Notes under the pieces: generated by a model | The model's input: only the letters and a program-made list of their open reading frames with translations | Database searches by the model: none | What the model was told of the DNA's origin: nothing | Shown: positions 25,677-33,333 of the stretch, one piece after another | Layout of the letters: every line of letters starts with the position of its first letter | Numbering within the stretch: the stretch's first letter is position 1 | Position numbers and translations under genes: made by a program | From: Aquilonibacter sp963820185 | Lineage (GTDB): Bacteria; Vulcanimicrobiota; Vulcanimicrobiia; Vulcanimicrobiales; Vulcanimicrobiaceae | DNA length: 64,000 nt | Assembly: GCA_963820185.1 (NCBI GenBank) | Contig: CAWFYV010000001.1 | Span: forward strand, 1 to 64,000 | Reading direction: 5' to 3'

Positions 25677-26234
25677 ATGCGATTTCGTATCGCCGCCGCA
25701 GCGCTGACCGGATTGCTGTTGGCGACCGCACTCGTTGCCAATGCGCAAGTTTCGCAAGGCACGCTGCTCGACGGCACCATCGACGGCAACTATTCAAGCA
25801 ATCACGCCTACGCCGGTCAAGAGGTAACGGTTTCCAACGTTACCAGCGACAGCGGCGGCTACGTGCGCAACGGGCGGTTGTACGGCTACGTCTCCGAAGT
25901 GCAAAAAGCCGGTCAAGGAACGCCCGGGAAGATCCGTTTTCGTTTTACTAAACTCGTGACCGGCAATGGTACCGTCTATGCCATCGACAGTCGCGTGACG
26001 CAGATGAAAGCCGTGACGAAGAACAACGCGGCGAAGGAGGCCGGCGGCGCGCTTGCCGGCATGCTCGTCGGCAACGCCATCGGCAAGACGCTCTTCGGCG
26101 GAAGCGCAGGTGGCGCAATCGGCGCGGCCGGTGGGTTCTTGCTGGCCAAGAACAATCGCGAAGACATCAACGTTTCGGCCGGTTCATACGTTCAAGTCGA
26201 AGTCTTGTCTGTGTCGCGGAGGCAGTCGCAGTAG
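25677..26234 (+). CDS. Exported glycine-zipper protein
   Basis: A 185-residue protein: signal peptide ending VANA-Q, an exported beta domain (about 25-120; YVRNGRLYGYVSEVQKAG, IRFRFTKLVTGNGTVYAI), then a Gly/Ala zipper (GGALAGMLVGNAIGKTLF, GGAIGAAGGFLLA) and a short C-terminal strand. Zippers of this kind occur in outer-membrane-associated proteins. ATG at 25677 after GGGGGAGGA. It follows the small secreted pair and precedes sua5 with an 18-base gap. Function unknown. Confidence 0.65.
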   Translation: MRFRIAAAALTGLLLATALVANAQVSQGTLLDGTIDGNYSSNHAYAGQEVTVSNVTSDSGGYVRNGRLYGYVSEVQKAGQGTPGKIRFRFTKLVTGNGTVYAIDSRVTQMKAVTKNNAAKEAGGALAGMLVGNAIGKTLFGGSAGGAIGAAGGFLLAKNNREDINVSAGSYVQVEVLSVSRRQSQ

Positions 26235-26252
26235 TCAAGTGACAGGTCACTA

Positions 26253-27209
26253 GTGCCGGTCGTTCCCGCAACGCCGGAAAACCTCGACCGCGCCGCTGCG
26301 CTTTTGCGCGATGGCGCGGTCGTTGCATTTCCAACCGAAACCGTGTACGGTTTGGGCGCAAATGCCTTCGATCCGCGCGCGGTGGCGCGTATCTTTGAGA
26401 TCAAGGCACGTCCCGCATTCGATCCGTTGATCGTCCACGTTGCGGATGAAGCGTCGCTCGAGCGCGTTGCGGCCGGCGTCCCATCGCAAGCGCGTATCTT
26501 GATCGAGAACTTTTGGCCGGGCCCGCTCACGCTCGTGTTACGTAAGCGCGCCGAGGTGCCGGATCTCGTGACCGCTGGCCTTCCAACGGTAGCGGTGCGG
26601 ATGCCGGCGCATCCGATCGCACGCGCGTTGATCGAACGTGCCGGAGCGCCGCTTGCGGCGCCCAGCGCCAATCCATTTGGGTATTTGAGCCCGACGCGCG
26701 CAGATCACGTCGCGCGTATGCTCGGCGAGCGCGTCGACCTGATCGTCGACGGCGGCCCAAGCGAGCACGGCGTCGAGTCGACGATCGTCATGCTCGAGCC
26801 GCAACCCACGCTGTTGCGTCCCGGTGCGATTCCCACGGAAGCGATCGAAGTGTTGATCGGACCGCTCGCGCGCGAGCTTTCCGACACGGCTGCGCCGCTT
26901 GCGCCCGGGCGGATGGCGCAGCACTACGCGCCGAGCACGCCGATTCGCGTCATCGATGATCCATCGCTCGTGCCGGTGCCCGAACGCGCCGAGGCCGCGC
27001 TGCTGGCATTTCGCGAGCCGGTCGCCGGATATCGCGCGACGCGTGTACTGAGCGCGAGCGGAGATCTGCGCGAAGCCGCTGCCCATCTCTTTGAATATCT
27101 GCACGAACTCGATCGCAGCGGCGCAAAGCGCATCGATGCGCAGCGTGTACCCAGCGTGGGGATCGGTATCGCGATTATGGATCGTCTCGAACGTGCCGCC
27201 CGTACCTGA
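26253..27209 (+). CDS. tsaC: L-threonylcarbamoyladenylate synthase (Sua5/TsaC)
   Basis: A 318-residue enzyme that makes threonylcarbamoyl-AMP from threonine, bicarbonate and ATP for t6A37 modification of ANN-reading tRNAs. The YrdC domain (1-200) has VVAFPTETVYGLGANA, FEIKARPAFDPLIVHV and APSANPFGYLSPT, with the KxR and SxN substrate-binding residues. The C-terminal Sua5 domain follows (about 220-318), so this is the longer Sua5 form rather than short TsaC. The GTG at 26253 is the first start. The gene overlaps the next one by 17 bases. Confidence 0.93.
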   Translation: MPVVPATPENLDRAAALLRDGAVVAFPTETVYGLGANAFDPRAVARIFEIKARPAFDPLIVHVADEASLERVAAGVPSQARILIENFWPGPLTLVLRKRAEVPDLVTAGLPTVAVRMPAHPIARALIERAGAPLAAPSANPFGYLSPTRADHVARMLGERVDLIVDGGPSEHGVESTIVMLEPQPTLLRPGAIPTEAIEVLIGPLARELSDTAAPLAPGRMAQHYAPSTPIRVIDDPSLVPVPERAEAALLAFREPVAGYRATRVLSASGDLREAAAHLFEYLHELDRSGAKRIDAQRVPSVGIGIAIMDRLERAART

Positions 27210-28074
27210 TCGTCGCGTTCGTGCGTTTCTCGCGCTATCGTTTCTCGTCGTCGTGTGGGGCTACAATTGGGTGGTTGTCAAGCTTGCCGTGCTCGACGCG
27301 TCGCCGTTTACGTTTTCCGCATCGCGAACCCTCGGCGGGGGAATCGCGCTTGCCGTCGCTGCGCTTGCGCTTCGCAAGCCGCTACGTCCACAATTTCCGG
27401 GCGCGTACTTTTGGATCGGCCTCTCTCAAACAGCCGGTTTTATCGGCCTGAGCACGTGGGCGGTGGTGAGCGCCGGAGCGGGACAGGTCGCGGTGCTCGT
27501 GTATACGATGCCGCTGTGGGTGAGTCTGCTGGCGTGGCCAATCCTCGGCGAGCGAATCGGCGTCTGGCAAGCAGCGGCAATTGCGATGGCCCTTGCCGGC
27601 GTCGCGTGCATGTTCGGTCCGCTGCGCGCGGTCGGCCTTGCTGAATGGCTCGCGGTGGCTGCCGGCCTTGCGTGGGCGATCGGCATCATCCTGACCAAGC
27701 GCCTCCAATTGCGTGCAAGGCCCGATGTGTACGGGCTCTGTATGTGGCAGATGCTCTTTGGTGGACTCGTGCTAACGATTGTTGCGCTCGTGGTGCCGGG
27801 GCATGCGACGATCTGGAGCGCGCGCTACCTCTTTGCAATTACCTACAACGTGGTGTTGGCGACGGCGATTGCGTACGTGGTGTGGATCTTCGTGATCGAC
27901 ACGTTGCCTGCGCGCGATGCGGGGATGGGATCGCTGGGTGTACCGGTCATCGGAACGTTGGGGGCGTGGGTGCAGCTGGGCGAAGTTCCGACGCGTCTTT
28001 CAGCCGTGGGGATGGTGTTGATCGTTGTCGGCATCGCCGTACTCTCGCTGGCCGACCGTCGCGCTACGCGATAA
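27193..28074 (+). CDS. EamA/DMT-family transporter
   Basis: A 293-residue inner-membrane protein with ten helices in two EamA repeats (FLVVVWGYNWVVVKLAVLDA at the start; LAVAAGLAWAIGIILTKRLQ at the second). Drug/metabolite transporters of this family export amino acids or other small metabolites; the substrate is unknown. I used the GTG at 27193, inside the end of sua5, because the family begins right before the first helix; the frame is open from 27091 but that part shadows sua5. Its 3' end overlaps the convergent copA gene by 75 bases. Confidence 0.82.
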   Translation: MPPVPDRRVRAFLALSFLVVVWGYNWVVVKLAVLDASPFTFSASRTLGGGIALAVAALALRKPLRPQFPGAYFWIGLSQTAGFIGLSTWAVVSAGAGQVAVLVYTMPLWVSLLAWPILGERIGVWQAAAIAMALAGVACMFGPLRAVGLAEWLAVAAGLAWAIGIILTKRLQLRARPDVYGLCMWQMLFGGLVLTIVALVVPGHATIWSARYLFAITYNVVLATAIAYVVWIFVIDTLPARDAGMGSLGVPVIGTLGAWVQLGEVPTRLSAVGMVLIVVGIAVLSLADRRATR

Positions 28075-30123
28075 GCGCAGCGAATTTCCGACGACGAACA
28101 GGCTTGAAAGGCCCATCGCTGCAGCAGCAAAGACCGGGCGCACGATACCGAATGCCGCGAGCGGCACGAGCACGACGTTGTACGCGAAAGCCCAAAAGAG
28201 GTTCTGCGCAACGGTGCGCATCGTGCTGCGTGCGATGGCGACGGCGGCCGCGACGCCGCGCGGGTCGTTCGAGAGTAACGCGGCTCCCGCCGTCTCGAGC
28301 GCGACGGCCGTACCGCCACCCATTGCAAAACCGACATCAGCGACGGCAAGCGCCGGTGCGTCGTTGATGCCGTCGCCGGCGAAGGCAACGCGCTCGCCGC
28401 GCACTTGCAACTCCCGCACGATGCCGGCTTTCGCCTCGGGTGACGTGCGCGCGTAGAAGCGTTCAATACCCGCAGCCTTCGCCGCCGCGCGCACCGGTCC
28501 GTTTGCGTCACCGCTTACGAGTTCTACCCGGACCTTGAGCTCGTCCAAGCGTTGGACGGCCTGTACCGATTCCGCACGCATTGCGTCTTGCAACTCGATG
28601 AAGCCGACCGTGGCACCGTTATCGCGCACCTCGACACGTGTATCGTCACCACCCTCGGCACCGAGAACCGCGATCGCGCGTCCGCCGACGCGGCCGCTGA
28701 TGCCGGCCCCGCGTTCGACGGTTACATCGGTTGCGGGTGCTGGATGCAGACCGCGTTCGTCGGCCGCGGCCACGATCGCGCGCGCAAGCGGGTGTGTCGA
28801 CGCGCGCTCGAGCGCAGCAGCGAGCGCCAACGTGTCATCGGAGGTCGACGCGACGACGACCGGCGCGCCGCGCGTGAGCGTGCCCGTCTTGTCGAAGAGC
28901 ACGGTTGTAACCGATGCCGTGCGCTCGAGCGCGTCGGAATCTTTGAAGAGGATGCCACGCCGCGCGGCCGTGCCGATTCCGGCGATGATCGCGGTCGGTG
29001 TGGCAAGGCCGAGCGCGCACGGACACGCGACAACGAGAACCGCGACGGCCACGACCAGGGCATCGCTAATGCTGCGATGTCCAACGAATATCCACGCTGC
29101 GAACGTTACAAATGCGATCGCGATGATCGCGGGCACGAAGATGCCGGCTACGCGATCGGCAAGCCGTTGCACCGGCGGCGTCGAGCCCGCCGCGCGGCGT
29201 ACGATCTCGATGATATGCGCGAGCTGTGTTCCGGCGCCGACCGCGGTAGCGCGCATTACGAGCGCGCCGTCGCCGTTGACCGTGCCCTGTTCCACGTGCG
29301 ATCCCGCGTGCACATCGATCGGCATCGATTCGCCCGTCAACATCGATCGATCGATTGCACTTTGTCCCTCGAGCACGACGCCGTCGACCGGAATACGTTC
29401 GCCTGCCGCAACGCCGAGCACGTCGTCCACGCGCACGAACTCGACGGGAATCTCTTCGACGCTTCCGTCAGCGCGACGCCGGTGTGCGAGCGCCGGACGC
29501 AGCCCCAAGAGCGCTTGCATCGCAGCTGAACTCTTGGCGCGCGCACGCGCTTCGAGATACTTGCCGGCGTAAATCAGCGTAACGATTGCGGCCGCGGTGT
29601 CGAAGTAGGTCTCTTGGCCGCGCGCTGCCTCGGAGAAGCTCAGCGCAATTGCGGCCGTCGATCCAAGTGAGATCAACGTGTCCATCGTCACCGTGCCGGA
29701 GCGCAACGCGGCAAGTGCCGACGCGTGAAACTCCCAGCCGACGACGAGCCACACCGGCGTTGCGAGCGCCGCGAGGACCCACGCCTTGCCCGGAAAGTCG
29801 GGCAGGAGCATCGCGATAACGAGCGCAGGCGCGGTGAGCGTGACGGCAAGGGTGAGAAGGCGGCCGCGGCGCACGACGTCGGCGCGGCGCTCGGCGGCAA
29901 GGCGGTCCTCATCGAGGTCGGCGCTGGCTTCGTAGCCGGCTTGCTTGACGGCCTCGAGAAGTGCCTCCGGATCGAGCGGTCCGGCGTGCAGCACGGTCGC
30001 CCGCTCGGTGGCCAGGTTCACCGCAGCGTCGTCGACGCCGGGCACCCCTCGCAGGGCGTGCGCCACGTGAGACGCGCACGAGGCGCAGGTCATGCCGCGG
30101 ATTTCGAGTTCGGTCTGGCTCAT
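28000..30123 (-). CDS. copA: Copper-exporting P-type ATPase
   Basis: A 707-residue Cu(I) pump. It has one heavy-metal domain (1-68) with GMTCASC, a transmembrane part, the actuator loop LTGESMPID, the CPC motif (VACPCALGLATPTAII), the phosphorylation site DKTGTLTRGAP, the HP pair in ERASTHPLARAI, and the hinge AGDGINDAPALA. Helix 7-8 keeps AYNVVLVPLA and MGLSSLFVVGNSLRL, the copper-site N, M and SS. The last about 20 residues (after LRLSR) are polar, His/Asp-rich and lie over the end of the convergent EamA gene. ATG at 30123. It protects against copper; no CopY/CueR regulator is adjacent. Confidence 0.94.
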   Translation of the reverse strand: MSQTELEIRGMTCASCASHVAHALRGVPGVDDAAVNLATERATVLHAGPLDPEALLEAVKQAGYEASADLDEDRLAAERRADVVRRGRLLTLAVTLTAPALVIAMLLPDFPGKAWVLAALATPVWLVVGWEFHASALAALRSGTVTMDTLISLGSTAAIALSFSEAARGQETYFDTAAAIVTLIYAGKYLEARARAKSSAAMQALLGLRPALAHRRRADGSVEEIPVEFVRVDDVLGVAAGERIPVDGVVLEGQSAIDRSMLTGESMPIDVHAGSHVEQGTVNGDGALVMRATAVGAGTQLAHIIEIVRRAAGSTPPVQRLADRVAGIFVPAIIAIAFVTFAAWIFVGHRSISDALVVAVAVLVVACPCALGLATPTAIIAGIGTAARRGILFKDSDALERTASVTTVLFDKTGTLTRGAPVVVASTSDDTLALAAALERASTHPLARAIVAAADERGLHPAPATDVTVERGAGISGRVGGRAIAVLGAEGGDDTRVEVRDNGATVGFIELQDAMRAESVQAVQRLDELKVRVELVSGDANGPVRAAAKAAGIERFYARTSPEAKAGIVRELQVRGERVAFAGDGINDAPALAVADVGFAMGGGTAVALETAGAALLSNDPRGVAAAVAIARSTMRTVAQNLFWAFAYNVVLVPLAAFGIVRPVFAAAAMGLSSLFVVGNSLRLSRSATVGQREYGDADNDQHHPHG

Positions 30124-30243
30124 CGCAGTATGTTTAACACAGGCTGGTTGCAGCAGATACTTTGTGATACAAAGTTAAAAGACTTTCAAAAGATGGAACC
30201 ATGGCTCGCGCGGCCCCTCGTTCTCAGATAAGATCGAACCCGT

Positions 30244-30291
30244 TACCCTTAGACTCTGTCTACCTTAGACTCTGGCTACCCTAGATTCTGG
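30244..30291 (+). repeat. Three tandem copies of a 16-bp unit before the protease gene
   Basis: Units at 30244-30259, 30260-30275 (CTACCTTAGACTCTGG) and 30276-30291 (CTACCCTAGATTCTGG) run into the start codon at 30300. The third copy supplies the ribosome site (TCTGGAGA), so copy number would change spacing and possibly expression. The rest of 30124-30243 shows no definite element. Confidence 0.7.
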
Positions 30292-30299
30292 AGATCACC

Positions 30300-31649
30300 G
30301 TGTCAATTGCCTCACGCCTTCGCGCCCTGGTGGGCGCATCCACGCTCGTTCTCGCCGCGGTATTGCCGGCCGTCGCGTCTGCGTCGCTGCCGCCCGCGAT
30401 GGCAGAAGATGTGAACGAGAGCTATCGCCTGCTCACGACGACCTATTACCGGCCGATTGAGCCGCAGGCGATTCTCGATCGGGCGCGTGGGGGACTGATC
30501 GATTACGCGCACAAACACGGCGCCAAGATCGACGTTGCGCCGCTTCACGCGGCCGCAGACTCAATGTCGACGACGCAGGCGCTCGACGGTGCAATCGCCG
30601 ATGCCGCCGCGAGCGCGCATGGCTCGACAACCGAGTACGCATACGCGGCGATCACGGCAATGGCCAAAGCTGCCGACGACCGCTACACGCAGTTCATGAC
30701 GCCTGAAGAATACAAGCAATTCAAAGATGCGTTGGATCCCGAAAAGATCTCGGGCATCGGCGTACTGATCTCGCCTGACGAAGCGACCGGACTCATCGAC
30801 GTCTCCTACGTCGTGCCGGGCACACCGGCTGAAAAGGCCGGTTTGCAGCCGGGTGATACGATCGCGACGATCGACGGGCAATCGACCAAAGGGTTCACCA
30901 CCGAGGCGGCGAGCAAGATGCTGCGCGGCAAGGCGGGTACGCCGGTCCGTCTCGGGATCGTGCGGGGAACGGCACAGCCAAACGATGTCGCGATCACGCG
31001 CAGCGAGCTCGAGCCGCCGACGGTCGTGTACAAGATGCTGCCGGGATCGATCGGCTACATCTACGTCCTCGCCTTTGGACAAAGCACGCCAAGCGAATTC
31101 GATGCTGCGGTAGCACGTGTCAAAGCTGCCGGCGCAAAAGCGCTCGTCTTCGATCTTCGCAACGACGGCGGCGGCTATGTTGAATCGGCGCTACAGATTA
31201 GCGAACGGTTCATCGCCAGCAAACCGCTCCTAACGGTTCAAGAGCGCGGCGCCGCCGACACGACGGTTACGGCCGATGATGATGCTGTGCAGGTCGAAGT
31301 GCCGACTACGGTGCTCGTCAACGAATACACGGCGTCGGCCTCGGAGATCACGGCCGGCGCGCTTCAGGACGATGGCGTCGCGTCGCTGATCGGTACGCGC
31401 ACCTTCGGCAAAGGCGTGATGCAAACGCTTACGCAACTCGCCGACGGCGCGGCCATCAAGATCACCACGGCGCACTATCTGACGCCAAGCCATCGCGACA
31501 TCAATCTAAAAGGCATCGAGCCCGACGTGTCGGTGATCGAGCCTAAAGATTCGCGCTTTGGCGATCCGAGCAAGGACCCGCAATTGCGCGCGGCTCTGGA
31601 CTTCTTGAATAAGAAGATCGCTGCGGCGTCGTCAACCAAACCGGAGTAG
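30300..31649 (+). CDS. S41 C-terminal processing peptidase (CtpA/Prc family)
   Basis: A 449-residue exported serine protease. The signal peptide ends ASA (about residue 29). Domains: an N-terminal helical part (30-140), a PDZ domain (about 150-235; GIGVLISPDEATGLIDVSYV, LQPGDTIATIDGQ), and the S41 catalytic core with the nucleophile Ser in NEYTASASEITAGAL and the general-base Lys in TFGKGVMQTLTQL. YVLAFGQST and LVFDLRNDGGGYVESAL are the usual family blocks. GTG start at 30300 directly after a tandem repeat. It would cleave tails of envelope proteins. It stands alone, converging with the RsbW-like gene. Confidence 0.9.
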   Translation: MSIASRLRALVGASTLVLAAVLPAVASASLPPAMAEDVNESYRLLTTTYYRPIEPQAILDRARGGLIDYAHKHGAKIDVAPLHAAADSMSTTQALDGAIADAAASAHGSTTEYAYAAITAMAKAADDRYTQFMTPEEYKQFKDALDPEKISGIGVLISPDEATGLIDVSYVVPGTPAEKAGLQPGDTIATIDGQSTKGFTTEAASKMLRGKAGTPVRLGIVRGTAQPNDVAITRSELEPPTVVYKMLPGSIGYIYVLAFGQSTPSEFDAAVARVKAAGAKALVFDLRNDGGGYVESALQISERFIASKPLLTVQERGAADTTVTADDDAVQVEVPTTVLVNEYTASASEITAGALQDDGVASLIGTRTFGKGVMQTLTQLADGAAIKITTAHYLTPSHRDINLKGIEPDVSVIEPKDSRFGDPSKDPQLRAALDFLNKKIAAASSTKPE

Positions 31650-31654
31650 CGGGA

Positions 31655-32053
31655 CTAGCTCACTTTTCTGCGGGTGAGGCGGACGAGCGTGCCGTTCCGT
31701 TCGAACTGCACGCCGTCCATCAAACGGCGCATCAGCAAGATACCGAAGCCGCGATCGCGCAGCTCAATGTCGATGGGAATTGCCGTGCTGATGGGCAAAA
31801 ACCCATCGCCGTTGTCGCGAATTTCAATCGTGAGCCGCTCGTCGTCGAACGAGCAACGGACCGAGAACCCGCTCGAGCGGCGCGTGCGACCGTGCTCGAC
31901 CGCGTTGCTGAGCGCTTCGCCTGATGCGACGCGAATGTCCGAGACTTCGTCGTTTGAAAAACCGCAAATCCGGGCGAAGCCGGCGATCGCGTTGCGGGCC
32001 AGCGGGACGTTCCGTCGTTCGCCGCTAAACGCGGCCCGAAAGTTTGGTGTCAT
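31655..32053 (-). CDS. RsbW-type anti-sigma/serine kinase ATPase
   Basis: A 132-residue single-domain HATPase of the GHKL family. VASGEALSNAVEHG is the N box, IEIRDNGDGFLP the G1 box and RGFGILLMRRLMDGV the G2 box, in the arrangement of anti-sigma kinase RsbW/SpoIIAB. ATG at 32053 is chosen because homology begins there; a TTG at 32092 is possible. It may act in partner switching with the PP2C phosphatase at 17.1 kb, though no STAS protein or cognate sigma factor adjoins it. It ends 5 bases from the convergent protease gene. Confidence 0.78.
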   Translation of the reverse strand: MTPNFRAAFSGERRNVPLARNAIAGFARICGFSNDEVSDIRVASGEALSNAVEHGRTRRSSGFSVRCSFDDERLTIEIRDNGDGFLPISTAIPIDIELRDRGFGILLMRRLMDGVQFERNGTLVRLTRRKVS

Positions 32054-32125
32054 AGTCTGCGAAGCATTGTCCCCCTTCGCGTAGAAGAACAATCCATCCG
32101 GGCCGCCAAGCGGGCCGCAGGTTGC

Positions 32126-32198
32126 GGGCGATTAGCTCAGCTGGGAGAGCGCCTCCCTTACAAGGAGGATGTCGGCGGTTCGAGCCCGTCATCGCCCA
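32126..32198 (+). tRNA. tRNA-Val (anticodon UAC)
   Basis: A 73-base tRNA. The acceptor stem pairs GGGCGAT (32126-32132) with ATCGCCC (32191-32197), with discriminator A. The D arm has AGCTCAGCTGGGAGAGC, the anticodon stem CCTCC/GGAGG holds the loop CTTACAA with anticodon TAC (32159-32161), and the T arm contains GGTTCGAGCCC. No CCA is encoded after the discriminator base. Confidence 0.97.
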
Positions 32199-32220
32199 TT
32201 TTACCTTCGCGTCTTGTCGT

Positions 32221-32255
32221 CGGCGAACGGCTCGTGTGCAGAGCACACGTCGCCG
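32221..32255 (+). terminator. Nested hairpin downstream of tRNA-Val
   Basis: An outer stem CGGCGA/TCGCCG (32221-32226, 32250-32255) encloses an inner stem CGTGTGC/GCACACG with loop AGA (32233-32249). No U-run follows. It could stabilise the tRNA transcript end or be a weak terminator. Confidence 0.4.
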
Positions 32256-32301
32256 TCCGCCTTCTAAAGCTGCTCGGTAAAAACAAACCGAGGTTCATCA
32301 A

Positions 32302-33081
32302 ATGATTGATTCTCTCAAGGAAATCAGCGTGGAACGCGACGGTACCGTCGCTATCGTGACCATGCGGCGGCCGGAGAAGCGCAATGCGCTCTCGCTTGCG
32401 ATGATGCGCGAGCTTGCTGGTGCGCTCGGCGAACTGGGCGGCGACGGGTCAGTGCGCGCCATCATCCTTGCAGGAGAAGGGCCAGCCTTTTCTGCCGGCC
32501 ACGATCTGCGCGAACTTCGCGGCGCTGATGCTGCCGAGTATGAAGAAATCTTTACGCAGTGCGTCCTGCTGATGGAGACGATCGAGAATATTCCGCATCC
32601 GGTTATCGCCGAGGTCGGTGCGCTTGCAACCGCGGCAGGGTGTCAACTCGTTGCCGCGTGCGATCTTGCGATCGCCTCAACGCAGGCGCGCTTTGCAACG
32701 CCGGGCGTGCGCATCGGATTGTTCTGCAGTACGCCGATGGTTGCGCTCAGCCGCGATATCGGCAGAAAACGCGCGCTCGAGATGTTGCTAACCGGCGATC
32801 CAATCGACGCGGCGACGGCGCTTGCCTGGGGCCTGGTCAACGCGGTCGTCGCGCCGGATGCGCTGCGTGTCACGACGCTTGGACTCGCGGCGAAGATTGG
32901 GGCGTCCAGCCGGGTTGTCGTCGGACTAGGGAAGGCAACGTTTTACCGCCAGCTGGATCTCAGCCAGTCCGAGGCATACGTTTTCACGAAGGAAGTGATG
33001 GTGCAAAACGCGCAGCTTGCCGACGCGCAGGAGGGCATTGGCGCGTTTATCGACAAGCGGGTTCCCCAGTGGCAGGACTGA
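32302..33081 (+). CDS. Enoyl-CoA hydratase/isomerase family protein
   Basis: A 259-residue crotonase-fold protein. It has RPEKRNALSLAMMREL, the oxyanion block FSAGHDLREL, then the second block AEVGALATAAGCQLVAACD and GVRIGLFCSTPMVAL. In true hydratases a Glu pair does catalysis; here the first position is Ala/Gly-like (ATAAGCQ) and the second falls at GLFCSTP, so the catalytic Glu residues seem missing, as in ECHDC3-like members. The substrate is therefore uncertain. ATG at 32302. It is monocistronic by spacing: tRNA-Val is upstream and the hairpin region follows. Confidence 0.8.
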   Translation: MIDSLKEISVERDGTVAIVTMRRPEKRNALSLAMMRELAGALGELGGDGSVRAIILAGEGPAFSAGHDLRELRGADAAEYEEIFTQCVLLMETIENIPHPVIAEVGALATAAGCQLVAACDLAIASTQARFATPGVRIGLFCSTPMVALSRDIGRKRALEMLLTGDPIDAATALAWGLVNAVVAPDALRVTTLGLAAKIGASSRVVVGLGKATFYRQLDLSQSEAYVFTKEVMVQNAQLADAQEGIGAFIDKRVPQWQD

Positions 33082-33185
33082 TGGCCTATCTGAGGCGGGT
33101 GTAAAAAATGCGCCGGATGACTTTCGCGGACGTTCCGGGTCTGGTAAAGTAGGGACACAGAAATTCACTACCTCGGCGTTTAGAG

Positions 33186-33290
33186 ACGTGGGCGCTTCGC
33201 CGTGGCACACAACAAAGACGTCGCCCACACCCGGTATGCGGGCAACCGCATACGCGACGGCATAAGGGCTCGCTACGCGAGCCTTTATGT
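33186..33290 (+). ncRNA. Candidate structured leader RNA with terminator-like hairpin
   Basis: Three hairpins lie in series. The first pairs GTGGGCG (33188-33194) with CGCCCAC (33222-33228). The second is a perfect 8-bp stem GTATGCGG/CCGCATAC with a GCAA (GNRA) loop (33234-33253). The third is GGCTCGC/GCGAGCC with loop TAC (33267-33283), followed by TTTATGTATTTT. Frames that stay open across this part have third-position GC near 50%, unlike the very GC-rich third positions of the neighbouring genes, so it is not coding. I match it to no known riboswitch class. It could be the 3' end of the hydratase transcript or an attenuator for the DUF5693-csaB operon that starts at 33334. In 33082-33185 I see nothing firm. 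Confidence 0.45.
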
Positions 33291-33333
33291 ATTTTGGGGG
33301 TAGACTGCCGCGCAGCGCGAACACCCCTCCCCC

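Noticed and set aside
33017..33265. An 82-codon open frame over the hairpin region
   Set aside because: It overlaps the end of the hydratase gene in another frame, shows no coding bias, and crosses the paired stems.
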